18,710 nt of DNA from Candidatus Aenigmatarchaeota archaeon (GCA_016932615.1 JAFGCN010000002.1:1-18710); one strand, 5' to 3'. Counted from the first letter of the stretch, positions 1-6,602 are shown. Numbers and translations: made by a program. Notes: generated from the letters alone by a model not told the origin.

Positions 1-558
1 AACTATGTAAACGCCTCTAATTCAAATGTGGTTGTATACCAAAGCGGAGTCAAGGACGTAAGCTTTACGAATAACCTTGAAGTAAGGAATGGTGCTATTG
101 ACTTCGCACAGCAGGTCAACTCAGGAAGTTGGGGGTTGACAAACAATGCCTATCTTGAGGGTACGAGGGTTACCTTCCAGGGGGTGACCGTTGGTGCAGT
201 AGATTGCGCCACCTCTAGCTGTGGGGAAATCCAATTCAATCAACATTTGGAAGTCGATGGTTTTTTGGATCCCTGGGCGTATCAGAGACTCGAAAAATCT
301 GATGGAACTAAAATACTGGAGCAGAGGATAGACGTTCTTCCTGGAGGTTGGTTAAGAGTTGACCAGTCAGGATATGCCGGCACCGACAATGGCTTAAGCA
401 AGGGATTCCTTGCACAGTCAGGCTGGTTGCATAGTCCTATCGGTGGTAACAATATAGCTTGGCAAGCAGGATCGGTTGACGGCAACTGGGGATATAATGA
501 AGTACAAGCTGAATGGTGGCTTAACTTCAACCAGATTGTGTCCTTCGGCATGAACTAA
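1..558 (+). CDS. C-terminal part of a secreted or surface protein (5' truncated by window)
   Basis: The frame is open from the first base, so the start lies outside the window; an internal GTG at 28 is not needed as a start. The visible 185 residues are rich in Gly, Asn, Ser, Trp and short alternating hydrophobic stretches, with two cysteines about 5 residues apart (Cys-Ala-Thr-Ser-Ser-Cys), typical of beta-rich extracellular archaeal proteins. No C-terminal membrane segment or sorting signal is visible; the protein ends shortly after an aromatic Trp-Trp-rich segment. It is followed by T-rich DNA suitable for termination. The same-strand neighbours are all predicted secreted or membrane-anchored, which supports a surface role. 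I do not recognise a family; secretion is inferred from composition and context because the N-terminus is missing. Confidence 0.7.
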   Translation, partial: NYVNASNSNVVVYQSGVKDVSFTNNLEVRNGAIDFAQQVNSGSWGLTNNAYLEGTRVTFQGVTVGAVDCATSSCGEIQFNQHLEVDGFLDPWAYQRLEKSDGTKILEQRIDVLPGGWLRVDQSGYAGTDNGLSKGFLAQSGWLHSPIGGNNIAWQAGSVDGNWGYNEVQAEWWLNFNQIVSFGMN

Positions 559-569
559 ACCTTAATTTA

Positions 570-588
570 GATATTTTTATATTTTTAG
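570..588 (+). terminator. T-rich terminator, also resembling a TATA element
   Basis: Two T tracts interrupted by ATA lie 12 bases after the stop of the partial gene. Archaeal termination often occurs at such T tracts. The same AT-rich stretch could act as a TATA element for a transcript starting near 605-615, into the structured region downstream. Confidence 0.4.
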
Positions 589-604
589 CATCCTGTGTGA
601 TTGG

Positions 605-748
605 TGTCTTTGCCGGGCTCGCGCCTGGACTAAAGCCGGTATTTTTGGCTTTCCAATTTAAGGTGAATTGTCCTCATACCAGGAGCGCGGGGATTCGGGT
701 TGGGTATTGAAGCCGATTTAATCCTAAAGGCAATCTTCAGTAGTGTTC
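605..748 (+). other. Structured intergenic segment, possible non-coding RNA
   Basis: This gap between the partial gene and the first membrane protein is much more GC-rich than the AT-rich DNA on either side. It holds two adjacent hairpins: arms 613-618 and 623-628 (six pairs with one G-U, four-base loop TCGC), and arms 632-637 and 647-652 (six pairs, nine-base loop). It is preceded by an AT-rich TATA-like stretch and ends at a T-rich run. No C/D or H/ACA boxes and no complete tRNA could be recognised. It may be a small RNA or a termination region. Confidence 0.25.
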
Positions 749-757
749 TTTTTATAG
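749..757 (+). promoter_or_regulatory. TATA box for the 775 gene
   Basis: TTTTTATAG is centred about 23 bases upstream of the ATG at 775, so transcription would begin at or next to the start codon (leaderless mRNA). No Shine-Dalgarno sequence precedes the ATG. Confidence 0.6.
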
Positions 758-774
758 TTTACTACTTGTAGATT

Positions 775-2382
775 ATGCATTCAGAAAAAAACACGGAGGG
801 AAAAAGGAAAACTTTGGGGTGTAACTATCACTTAGAAAAAAATATACTCTACATCCTTGTGGGATTCCTTCTTTTTGCTTCGGCAATCGTAATGGCTGAT
901 GAAAACAGTACCGACGCGGAAACAGATAATACCAATGCCTTCCAGTACACCTTGTTGAATACCACTGAAGGCGCAGACATCTACTCTGAAGTGCACGCCG
1001 GAGGCGACGTAAATTCATACAATTATATTGCCTCGAACGGAAGCGTCCAGGTATATGTAAACGGCAAGAATATAGTAGAAGAAACTGACCTTATCAAGGG
1101 CTATATTGTCGGCAAAGAAAACGACTGGAGCCAGGACGCCACAGGCGTTGATATGGGGGATGTTGTTGAGGCATTCGAAAGAATCGCCCTCTACAAGGCA
1201 GGAGAGACTGACTACCTGAGCGCCTCGGACAGGGCACTTATGAACTACCTGGACCTTGCCCTGTACCTCAATATCAAGACGTACTTCGATGAAAATATAG
1301 AATCGAGAGACAGCGCGCTTAACGCATACCATGACGCAATACAGAATAATGCCTACCAGATAGAGGCAATCTACCGGACACTTGAAAAAAATGACCCTGA
1401 CACTTACTGCCAGTCCAGAATTGAAGTGGCCGAAAAGTACAACCTTGCGACAGTAAAGTGCGGCCTTCATTCGAAAATATGCTACAACGGTGACCTTAAT
1501 ACCATAGAAGACGGAAGAGACTACTGCATACATATAGACAACGATATCGACTACCTCCCATGCCTCAATACTCTTGGAAGGTGTGGAAAGATTGTTGACC
1601 TAAAGGTAGGTCCTGGTGAAGCGGAAAGCTACATTCCGCTTATGCTTACCTACTCAAACCCGGGCAACATGGACCTCAACCCTTCTGTCAGGATATCTCT
1701 TCAGAAGCCGGACACAAATATCGTCGTAAAGTCCTATGAAGAGAACCTTGGAGAGCTTTTAAGCAGGGAAGAGAAAAACTACCAGCTATTCCTCAATACT
1801 GAAGGCGTGCCTAAGGGCAGGTATGAGCTTTGGGTGACTGTTGCTTCAGGAAGAAAGGAGATAATCGAGAAGTTTGACTATGAACTGCTGGAGGTTGGTG
1901 AACTGAAGAGAACTGGCGACTTCCAGGTGCGGGCATCGGGCAGCGAAGACGGAAAAACAGTGACGCTTCTGGGAAGTTTCAAAAATGAAGCCAGTGTCCC
2001 ATACAGCATCAGCATGAATATTGCTGTCTATAGAGATGAGATAAAGATAATGGGGGACGCTTCTCAAAAAGTCTATGTGGGTCCAGGAGAAACTGCAGAG
2101 ATAAGCTATGCCTACAACCCTGACGCGCCAGGAAACTATACCATCGTCGCGGGCATAGACAAAACTGACCTTTCAAAGAGCATAAGCTTCAGCATGGCAG
2201 CGCCTGAAGTGCAGGAAGATTCAACTGACGCCGGACTGATTACTGGAGACTTCATGGTATCCAGTTCGCAGTTTTACGCGATATTGGCTGTCTTGGCGCT
2301 TATTCTTGCAGTAACATACACTGTCAGAAGAGCGGCGTCATCGACGAAGTCAAGAAGAGCGCTTAACGAAGAGCTGATATGA
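775..2382 (+). CDS. Type I membrane surface protein with six-cysteine module (paralogue A)
   Basis: 535 residues. A basic N-terminus and a hydrophobic segment at about 24-40 ending in VMA form a signal peptide; residues 498-516 form a C-terminal membrane anchor followed by a short Arg/Lys-rich tail, giving an extracellular body of about 450 residues. In order: a variable, partly helical part (45-190), a six-Cys module (C212, C229, C236, C251, C263, C270) containing the signatures VKCGLHSK, DYLPC and NTLGRCG, then two beta-rich Ig/CARDB-like domains (about 275-375 and 380-475). The gene at 4915-6474 is a clear paralogue: 52 of 80 residues are identical without gaps across the Cys module, and the two beta domains also align. 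Even cysteine number and extracellular location suggest disulfides. It has its own TATA box and the start is chosen from its spacing. No known family or function is recognised. Confidence 0.85.
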   Translation: MHSEKNTEGKRKTLGCNYHLEKNILYILVGFLLFASAIVMADENSTDAETDNTNAFQYTLLNTTEGADIYSEVHAGGDVNSYNYIASNGSVQVYVNGKNIVEETDLIKGYIVGKENDWSQDATGVDMGDVVEAFERIALYKAGETDYLSASDRALMNYLDLALYLNIKTYFDENIESRDSALNAYHDAIQNNAYQIEAIYRTLEKNDPDTYCQSRIEVAEKYNLATVKCGLHSKICYNGDLNTIEDGRDYCIHIDNDIDYLPCLNTLGRCGKIVDLKVGPGEAESYIPLMLTYSNPGNMDLNPSVRISLQKPDTNIVVKSYEENLGELLSREEKNYQLFLNTEGVPKGRYELWVTVASGRKEIIEKFDYELLEVGELKRTGDFQVRASGSEDGKTVTLLGSFKNEASVPYSISMNIAVYRDEIKIMGDASQKVYVGPGETAEISYAYNPDAPGNYTIVAGIDKTDLSKSISFSMAAPEVQEDSTDAGLITGDFMVSSSQFYAILAVLALILAVTYTVRRAASSTKSRRALNEELI

Positions 2383-2413
2383 GCCAAAGCAAAACAAAAA
2401 TCCTTTTATGATT

Positions 2414-2422
2414 TTTTATAAA
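2414..2422 (+). promoter_or_regulatory. Orphan TATA-like element
   Basis: TTTTATAAA lies in a T-rich stretch 32 bases after the stop of the 775 gene. About 25 bases downstream begins a GC-rich hairpin segment rather than a gene. It may be a promoter of a small RNA or simply part of the T-rich terminator of the upstream gene. Confidence 0.3.
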
Positions 2423-2462
2423 TTCCTACATTCTGAGCGCTTACCGATTTTACGGGCGACCG

Positions 2463-2476
2463 TGCCGTGCGCGGCA
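2463..2476 (+). other. Hairpin with UNCG-type tetraloop
   Basis: TGCCG and CGGCA form a five-pair stem closed by the loop TGCG, which matches the stable UNCG class in RNA. A further five-pair hairpin (AAAAG/CTTTT, 2525-2538) lies near a T run, so 2443-2540 could be a short structured RNA with its own end. Not assigned to any family. Confidence 0.3.
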
Positions 2477-2535
2477 ATCCGGAATGCGCATGCCTGCAAA
2501 ATCTGCGCAGAAAACACTTAGGCCAAAAGAGCCCT

Positions 2536-2651
2536 TTTACCCCGGTAAATATGTCCTGGGCAATATAGTTTACCTGCATAAAATAATACCTTTACCTGAG
2601 TAAATGTTTACTCAACCACATATTTTATTAAAGTAAAATACGGTCTTTACA
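2536..2651 (+). promoter_or_regulatory. Cluster of TTTAC/GTAAA half-sites, putative operator array
   Basis: Five TTTAC (2536, 2569, 2591, 2607, 2646) and three GTAAA (2545, 2600, 2633) occur in 115 bases. They form dyads: TTTACC-CC-GGTAAA (2536-2549), an exact 8-base inverted repeat TGAGTAAA-TG-TTTACTCA (2597-2614), and GTAAA/TTTAC (2633-2650). The first three direct copies are 33 and 22 bases apart, multiples of 11, so on the same DNA face. A TATA-like stretch (2619-2630) sits between the last two dyads, the arrangement expected of a repressed promoter. The binding protein is unknown. Confidence 0.45.
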
Positions 2652-2783
2652 CTGAAAATTAGTGAAGAACGCCTAATAGAACACAGCAGCAACACAAAAG
2701 CATTACAAGAGTTATTATTAATTAATACCATTTTTTCCAAATTAACTAAAGATGAAACGCACCGAATCATTGAACTGGAGTGA
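2637..2783 (+). pseudogene. Coding-like frame of 48 codons with no start codon
   Basis: The frame between TAA at 2634 and TGA at 2781 has no ATG, GTG or TTG, yet its translation reads like a soluble helical protein end, with alternating charged and leucine/isoleucine residues (for example ISEERLIEHS and TKDETHRIIELE). It could be the relic C-terminus of a small regulator, a gene using a rare start such as ATT or CTG, or chance. It is in frame with the next gene across the TGA. Confidence 0.2.
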
Positions 2784-2826
2784 AAACTTTGGGGAGATTC
2801 AAATACCGTCTCGAAAGAGACACAAA

Positions 2827-2836
2827 CCTATAAAAA
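2827..2836 (+). promoter_or_regulatory. TATA box next to the 2838 start codon
   Basis: CCTATAAAAA ends immediately before the ATG at 2838. With normal archaeal spacing, transcription would begin near 2858, inside the annotated reading frame, close to a second in-frame ATG at 2859. Confidence 0.4.
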
Positions 2837-2837
2837 T

Positions 2838-3383
2838 ATGAAAGCACAGATTATTGGAATGTTGGCAGTATTGATGGCAATTGTTCCTGCAATGGCCTAT
2901 ACAAACATCGCCACAGAGCTTAACGCAAACGGTGAGACCCTCGTAATGGAGCAGTCCACCCTTAGAAACGGCTTTGTAGGCACCATCACCGAGAACACCT
3001 ATAACGATGGTAGGATACACATGAACAAGGAGGTAACAACCGTCGCCGGTTGGACCCCTGCATTGTGGGAAGCCAAGGAAGTATTCGCAGTAGGCACAAC
3101 AATGGTCGACAAGAGCGTGGAATGGAATGCAGGATTCTGCAACCAGCCAGCTTACGCTTCAGTCTACACAAAAGTGTCCACCGGATACTGGCCAGTCTTC
3201 AACACTGAGGAAACCAGGATCGACAACGTAGGTTCCGGTTCATACGGCTTCAGCCTTGTGACCGACGAGCCTGTGTTCTACAAAGAGTCAGTCGGAATCA
3301 GCAGGTCTGGTTTCGTCGGGCTTGACTGCGACCCTGCAGAGCCTGTAGTGCCTGAAGAGCCATTCTGCACACTCTGCGACTAG
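2838..3383 (+). CDS. Small secreted protein
   Basis: 181 residues with a classical signal peptide (one Lys, hydrophobic core, ending VPAMA; cleavage after residue 20). The mature part is rich in Thr, Val, Gly, Tyr and Trp with alternating hydrophobic residues, suggesting a small beta-rich domain; four cysteines are visible, one near the middle and three near the end (the last two as CTLC) after a Pro/Glu-rich linker. There is no membrane anchor, so it is probably released or assembled on the surface. The start at 2838 is preferred because it supplies the signal peptide n-region, but the TATA box lies directly before it; ATG 2859 would fit promoter spacing but leaves a very short leader. Strong T tracts follow the stop. 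No family recognised. It lies between the paralogous six-Cys membrane proteins, suggesting joint function. Confidence 0.75.
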   Translation: MKAQIIGMLAVLMAIVPAMAYTNIATELNANGETLVMEQSTLRNGFVGTITENTYNDGRIHMNKEVTTVAGWTPALWEAKEVFAVGTTMVDKSVEWNAGFCNQPAYASVYTKVSTGYWPVFNTEETRIDNVGSGSYGFSLVTDEPVFYKESVGISRSGFVGLDCDPAEPVVPEEPFCTLCD

Positions 3384-3396
3384 TATCGCAGGGACA

Positions 3397-3427
3397 TTTT
3401 TGTTTCTTTTTTCTTGGGATTTTTTAA
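3397..3427 (+). terminator. T-rich terminator after the 2838 gene
   Basis: Three successive T tracts of five or six bases begin about 13 bases after the stop codon, typical of archaeal intrinsic termination. Confidence 0.5.
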
Positions 3428-3450
3428 AATTACTTACTTTACTACTGCCT

Positions 3451-3460
3451 GCTATATCTA
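3451..3460 (+). promoter_or_regulatory. TATA-like element
   Basis: GCTATATCTA predicts a transcript start near 3480. No clear gene starts there; a 30-codon frame from GTG 3471 to 3563 is the only candidate product. Confidence 0.25.
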
Positions 3461-3470
3461 AGGTATTGTG

Positions 3471-3563
3471 GTGAATGCGGACACAGAGGTCCAGAAAGCA
3501 GACGTGAGAGTTCCAAAGCGCCAGGCAACCGAAGAAGAGACAGAAGAAATACCAAAATCCTAA
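3471..3563 (+). CDS. Possible 30-residue peptide (weak)
   Basis: A frame from GTG 3471 to the TAA at 3561-3563 encodes a highly charged 30-residue peptide rich in Glu, Lys, Arg and Thr, without hydrophobic segments. The nearest TATA-like element (3451-3460) would place the transcript start after the GTG, and there is no convincing Shine-Dalgarno sequence. The charged, non-random composition is the only support; chance is the main alternative. Confidence 0.12.
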   Translation: MNADTEVQKADVRVPKRQATEEETEEIPKS

Positions 3564-3628
3564 AGCAAAACTACAGAAAATTGCTTGGGTAACCTTAACG
3601 AAGCCGTAAAGTAGTGCAGAATTAATGC

Positions 3629-3637
3629 GTTATATAG
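3629..3637 (+). promoter_or_regulatory. TATA box for the 3659 gene
   Basis: GTTATATAG is centred about 26 bases upstream of the ATG at 3659 and so supports that ATG over the TTG six bases earlier. Confidence 0.6.
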
Positions 3638-3658
3638 CCATTTTGCGCTAATTTGGTT

Positions 3659-3952
3659 ATGGAATTCAAAAAATATGCCCCCAAATATTTGGCCCTTCTA
3701 TTGGCTCTGTCGATCATGGCAACATTGCCGGCAATGGCAGACACTTCCTCCTGCAGCACCCTGCAAACACAAGGCATAACAACCTTAACCAAGACAATAA
3801 CTGTAACTTCCGGAAGCTACAGCTTCATGAATCTGGCCATATATCCAAACAAGCTTCCGGCGCTGGAGTTTTCCTGGGGCCCTGCACCATACACTTACTC
3901 AAAAACCTACACAAATCCCCGGTACAGCATCTCAATCCTTAACACAGGGTAG
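3659..3952 (+). CDS. Very small secreted protein
   Basis: 97 residues from ATG 3659; the in-frame TTG at 3653 is less likely because the TATA box spacing points to 3659. The N-terminus has Lys-Lys and Lys followed by a long hydrophobic core ending in LPAMA, a signal peptide with cleavage after about residue 27. The mature part is only about 70 residues, rich in Ser, Thr, Tyr and Pro, with a single cysteine and no membrane anchor. It shares the PAMA-type cleavage site with the secreted proteins at 2838 and 4915. A T-rich terminator follows. I do not recognise the family. Size and location suggest a subunit or decoration of a surface structure, which is inference only. Confidence 0.65.
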   Translation: MEFKKYAPKYLALLLALSIMATLPAMADTSSCSTLQTQGITTLTKTITVTSGSYSFMNLAIYPNKLPALEFSWGPAPYTYSKTYTNPRYSISILNTG

Positions 3953-3964
3953 CAGCCCAAGAGA

Positions 3965-3980
3965 ATTTTTGTTTATTTTT
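3965..3980 (+). terminator. T-rich terminator after the 3659 gene
   Basis: Two five-base T tracts begin about 13 bases after the stop codon. Confidence 0.45.
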
Positions 3981-4021
3981 GGCTTAAATGCCTGCCACAG
4001 CAAAACTGCTTTTGGAGTATG

Positions 4022-4030
4022 TTTAAATAA
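4022..4030 (+). promoter_or_regulatory. TATA box for the 4051 gene
   Basis: TTTAAATAA is centred 25 bases upstream of ATG 4051, predicting a leaderless mRNA. Confidence 0.6.
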
Positions 4031-4050
4031 TCAAGTAGTGTAGATTTTAT

Positions 4051-4740
4051 ATGAAAGCGAGTGTGAAATTTCTGGCCCTGGCATTACTGGGGATAATCGT
4101 TCTCTTAAGCCCAGCGTACGCAGGGCTTACTATGCATAGCGACGTCGACTGCACAGGAGACTGCACAGTAAAGCAGTCCTACAATGGCGACAGCGTCGAG
4201 GTCACGACAAGCGGCAAGGTAAGCATGACAACCAAGGGTGACGGGGAGAAGGCAGAGGTAAGTGTAGAGGCCGAAGGAGAAGGGGAAGCAAAAATCACCA
4301 AAAGTGACGGGACTTCATCAACCGTAAAAATCGGGAGCAGTTCAGGAAGCTCCGGCTCCACGAAAACATCCGGCGCGGCAACCATTGCTTCTGAAGCGGT
4401 TACCAATGCAAGCAGCAGCACAAGCACTGTTGGAAGCGCCGCAAACGAAGCCCTGTGCAATGGAACAGACACAACCTGCGGGGAAAACTCAACCGAAGAA
4501 AATTCCGAAAGCTGGATGTGGGAAACCAATGCGGCGACAATAATCTACTCGGGTGATGCAAACGGCAGCAGCCCTGAAACTTCAGGCCAGGGGCAGGAAG
4601 AAAACCTAAATGCCGGAACCGGAAAAACAATCGTCGAAGCAAATGCCGACGGGAGTGAAGAGCGCCTGGAAGAGGACGGGCCTTTCCAGAAGATATACCA
4701 ATTTTTTGAGCAGCTCACCCTGAAAATCTGGTTCTTCTAA
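4051..4740 (+). CDS. Secreted low-complexity Ser/Thr/Glu/Gly-rich protein
   Basis: 229 residues. Residues 1-24 are a signal peptide (two Lys, hydrophobic core, SPAYA). Residues 31-95 alternate short beta-prone segments with Gly/Asp/Lys turns, including a run of acidic Glu/Gly dipeptides; 95-130 is nearly all Ser, Thr, Gly and Ala; 135-210 is acidic and Asn/Ser-rich. Four N-glycosylation sequons are visible (N119, N137, N146, N171) and four cysteines. Unusually, the chain ends with an aromatic, hydrophobic segment, PFQKIYQFFEQ followed by LTLKIWFF, too short for a membrane span and possibly amphipathic. This layout suggests an extended, glycosylated stalk with a sticky end. No family recognised. 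Its own TATA box lies 25 bases upstream and T tracts follow. Confidence 0.7.
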   Translation: MKASVKFLALALLGIIVLLSPAYAGLTMHSDVDCTGDCTVKQSYNGDSVEVTTSGKVSMTTKGDGEKAEVSVEAEGEGEAKITKSDGTSSTVKIGSSSGSSGSTKTSGAATIASEAVTNASSSTSTVGSAANEALCNGTDTTCGENSTEENSESWMWETNAATIIYSGDANGSSPETSGQGQEENLNAGTGKTIVEANADGSEERLEEDGPFQKIYQFFEQLTLKIWFF

Positions 4741-4755
4741 AAAGAAGCCAGAGCC

Positions 4756-4797
4756 ATTTTATAAGATTTTTTAAGGTCAAAAACAGCCGCATTTTTT
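4756..4797 (+). terminator. T-rich terminator after the 4051 gene
   Basis: Three T tracts (4757-4760, 4767-4772, 4792-4797) follow the stop codon within 60 bases. Confidence 0.4.
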
Positions 4798-4885
4798 GTC
4801 ACAAAACAGTCAAAAACAGGGCAGAACGGCATAAGAGTAGTATTGTAATGCTTGTGTAATGAGTATGTATTTCTCAGAAGATAGT

Positions 4886-4896
4886 AAAAATAAATA
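4886..4896 (+). promoter_or_regulatory. TATA box for the 4915 gene
   Basis: AAAAATAAATA is centred 24 bases upstream of ATG 4915, but only about 9 bases from the upstream in-frame ATG at 4900. This selects 4915 as the start. Confidence 0.5.
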
Positions 4897-4914
4897 CCTA
4901 TGTCACTATACATT

Positions 4915-6474
4915 ATGACAAGTAACAGCGATATTCGGATTAACTATTCAGCATTACTCGGTGTCTTTATAATGTCACTGATGCTAATGACTCCAGCGAT
5001 GGCAACACAGGTTTACCAGGCAATAACAGTAAACGGAACCGGAAGCATATTCCAGGGTTTCGTCAACGAAGAGATGATCTACGAGCAGGTAATCTACATT
5101 GACGGTGAAGCATACCTTAACATCACATACGAAGACGGCTCCAACAGAATAATGGAGCTTGAGGACTACGTAGCTTCAAAAGAAGCCCAGTGGACTACTG
5201 ACGGAAGGGGAATAAGCATGTTGGACGTCGCCCAGGCCCTTGACAAAGCGGCAAGATACAAGCTTGGCGAAGCCGACACGCTAACCGACAACGAAAGGGC
5301 TATACTTGCATCGATTGAGGCCATATCCGGCTCCAATATCGATGAGTTCTATGCAGCTACAATTGCCCCTATGGGAAGAACAATTGAAGGCCAGCAGAAG
5401 CAGATAACCCAGAACACCTACGAGATAGAGGCCCTATACAGAACACTCGAAAAGACAGACCCTGAGGTTTACTGCCAGTCCAGGATGGAAATCGTAAAGA
5501 AATACAACCTTCCAAGCGTCAAGTGCGGGCTTCACTCAAAGAGGTGCTACAACGGAGAGATTTACCTTCAGGAGGGAGGAAAGGACTTCTGCGTCCACAC
5601 AGAGGATTACATCGACTACCTTCCCTGCTACAACACACTCGGAAGATGCGGAAGAGTTGACAAGATAGACATCCTAGACAGCGAAGAAAAAAGCTACACT
5701 CCAATCAAGGTGACATTCACCAACCCGGGACTAATGGCCCTTAAGCCAAAGCTCACTATAGAAATTCAGGAAGAATACTCCTACGAGAGCCTGAAGACTT
5801 ACGAACAGGAGCTTGGAGAAGTTCTGGAGGGGGAAACAAAAACCTTCATTGTCTACTTCGACAACACCGGGCTTGCACCTGGAAGAAACTACAAGATGAT
5901 TACCACTGTTTCATCCGGCCGAAAGGATGTACTCGAAACATTCGACTACTCTCTCAAGCCGGAAGGAACCTTCGAGAAAGTCGGAAAGCTTGAGGTCAAA
6001 TACTCGGAACCGGGATACAAGAAGGAGATGGAGATAGCTGGTGCGTACACAAACCTTGCAGACTATCCTTACTCGGTTGTCATGACCGCAGAGATATTCC
6101 TTGAGGGAAAAAGGTATGCAGAAACAAGAAGCGACGCCCTTGCTGTGAAGCCAGGCGAATCAAAGGAGATAACACTGGCCTACAAGCCAGACCTAGAAGG
6201 AAACTACACAGTCCTTGTAAAGGTGGAAAAGACCACACTAAAGGAGATGGTAATATTCACGGTGGAAAAGCCGTCTCTTACAGGCATATTCATAAGCGCA
6301 ATAACAAAAGTGCCTGAGGGGCAGGAGCCAATAGCTTTCAGTGAGGAAAACATCCGGGAAAATGGCATGACTCTGGCACTGGGCGCTTTCGCGCTGCTTG
6401 TGTCCGTCATATCGACCGCCCTTTACTGGAGAAAGTCCTCAGCAAGCTCCAACAGTAAGCCGGAAGTTGTCTAG
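4915..6474 (+). CDS. Type I membrane surface protein with six-cysteine module (paralogue B)
   Basis: 519 residues from ATG 4915, chosen over ATG 4900 from TATA spacing. A signal peptide ends in TPAMA near residue 31 and a membrane anchor lies at about 484-503, with a short basic tail. Like its paralogue at 775-2382 it has a helical N-terminal part, the six-Cys module (C187, C204, C211, C226, C238, C245; spacing 17-7-15-12-7, identical in the paralogue) and two beta-rich domains of Ig/CARDB type ending near 452. The N-terminal 150 residues have diverged most, while the Cys module is most conserved, suggesting a common fold or partner interface with different specificity. It is the last gene of the surface block; T-rich DNA follows at 6482-6536. 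Function unknown; an adhesin, receptor or structural scaffold would all fit. Confidence 0.85.
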   Translation: MTSNSDIRINYSALLGVFIMSLMLMTPAMATQVYQAITVNGTGSIFQGFVNEEMIYEQVIYIDGEAYLNITYEDGSNRIMELEDYVASKEAQWTTDGRGISMLDVAQALDKAARYKLGEADTLTDNERAILASIEAISGSNIDEFYAATIAPMGRTIEGQQKQITQNTYEIEALYRTLEKTDPEVYCQSRMEIVKKYNLPSVKCGLHSKRCYNGEIYLQEGGKDFCVHTEDYIDYLPCYNTLGRCGRVDKIDILDSEEKSYTPIKVTFTNPGLMALKPKLTIEIQEEYSYESLKTYEQELGEVLEGETKTFIVYFDNTGLAPGRNYKMITTVSSGRKDVLETFDYSLKPEGTFEKVGKLEVKYSEPGYKKEMEIAGAYTNLADYPYSVVMTAEIFLEGKRYAETRSDALAVKPGESKEITLAYKPDLEGNYTVLVKVEKTTLKEMVIFTVEKPSLTGIFISAITKVPEGQEPIAFSEENIRENGMTLALGAFALLVSVISTALYWRKSSASSNSKPEVV

Positions 6475-6481
6475 TCATCAG

Positions 6482-6536
6482 ATTTTATTTTAATTGTTTA
6501 AGCTTCTAAACCTCAAGTGAGAACCCCCTCTTTTTT
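6482..6536 (+). terminator. T-rich terminator region after the surface block
   Basis: T-rich stretches follow the stop of the 4915 gene, including a run of six T near 6531-6536 preceded by a C-rich run. No coding frame with support lies here. Confidence 0.35.
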
Positions 6537-6602
6537 GGCAATACCCCTTAGCTTCAGATTTCAATGAAAACAGCCAGAAGAGGCAATACTGTGCATAAAC
6601 GC

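Larger units (their letters stand above)
2384..2837 (+). other. 454-base gap with several regulatory-looking elements
   Basis: No conventional gene is present. From left to right it holds a strong TATA element (2414-2422), a GC-rich hairpin segment (2443-2540), a cluster of TTTAC/GTAAA half-sites (2536-2650) with a TATA-like stretch inside, a coding-like open frame without a usable start (2637-2783), and a TATA box just before the next ATG. It is by far the longest gene-free stretch in the window. Confidence 0.7.

Noticed and set aside
685-710. GGATTCGGGTT read on the minus strand as a possible tRNA T-arm
   Set aside because: The invariant TTC of the T-loop is absent and no acceptor, D-arm or anticodon stem could be fitted on either side.
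2838-6474. Type IV pilin-like (class III) signal peptides in the secreted proteins
   Set aside because: No short basic leader followed by Gly and a Glu at position +5 of a hydrophobic helix; the signals look like ordinary Sec type with Ala-X-Ala cleavage.
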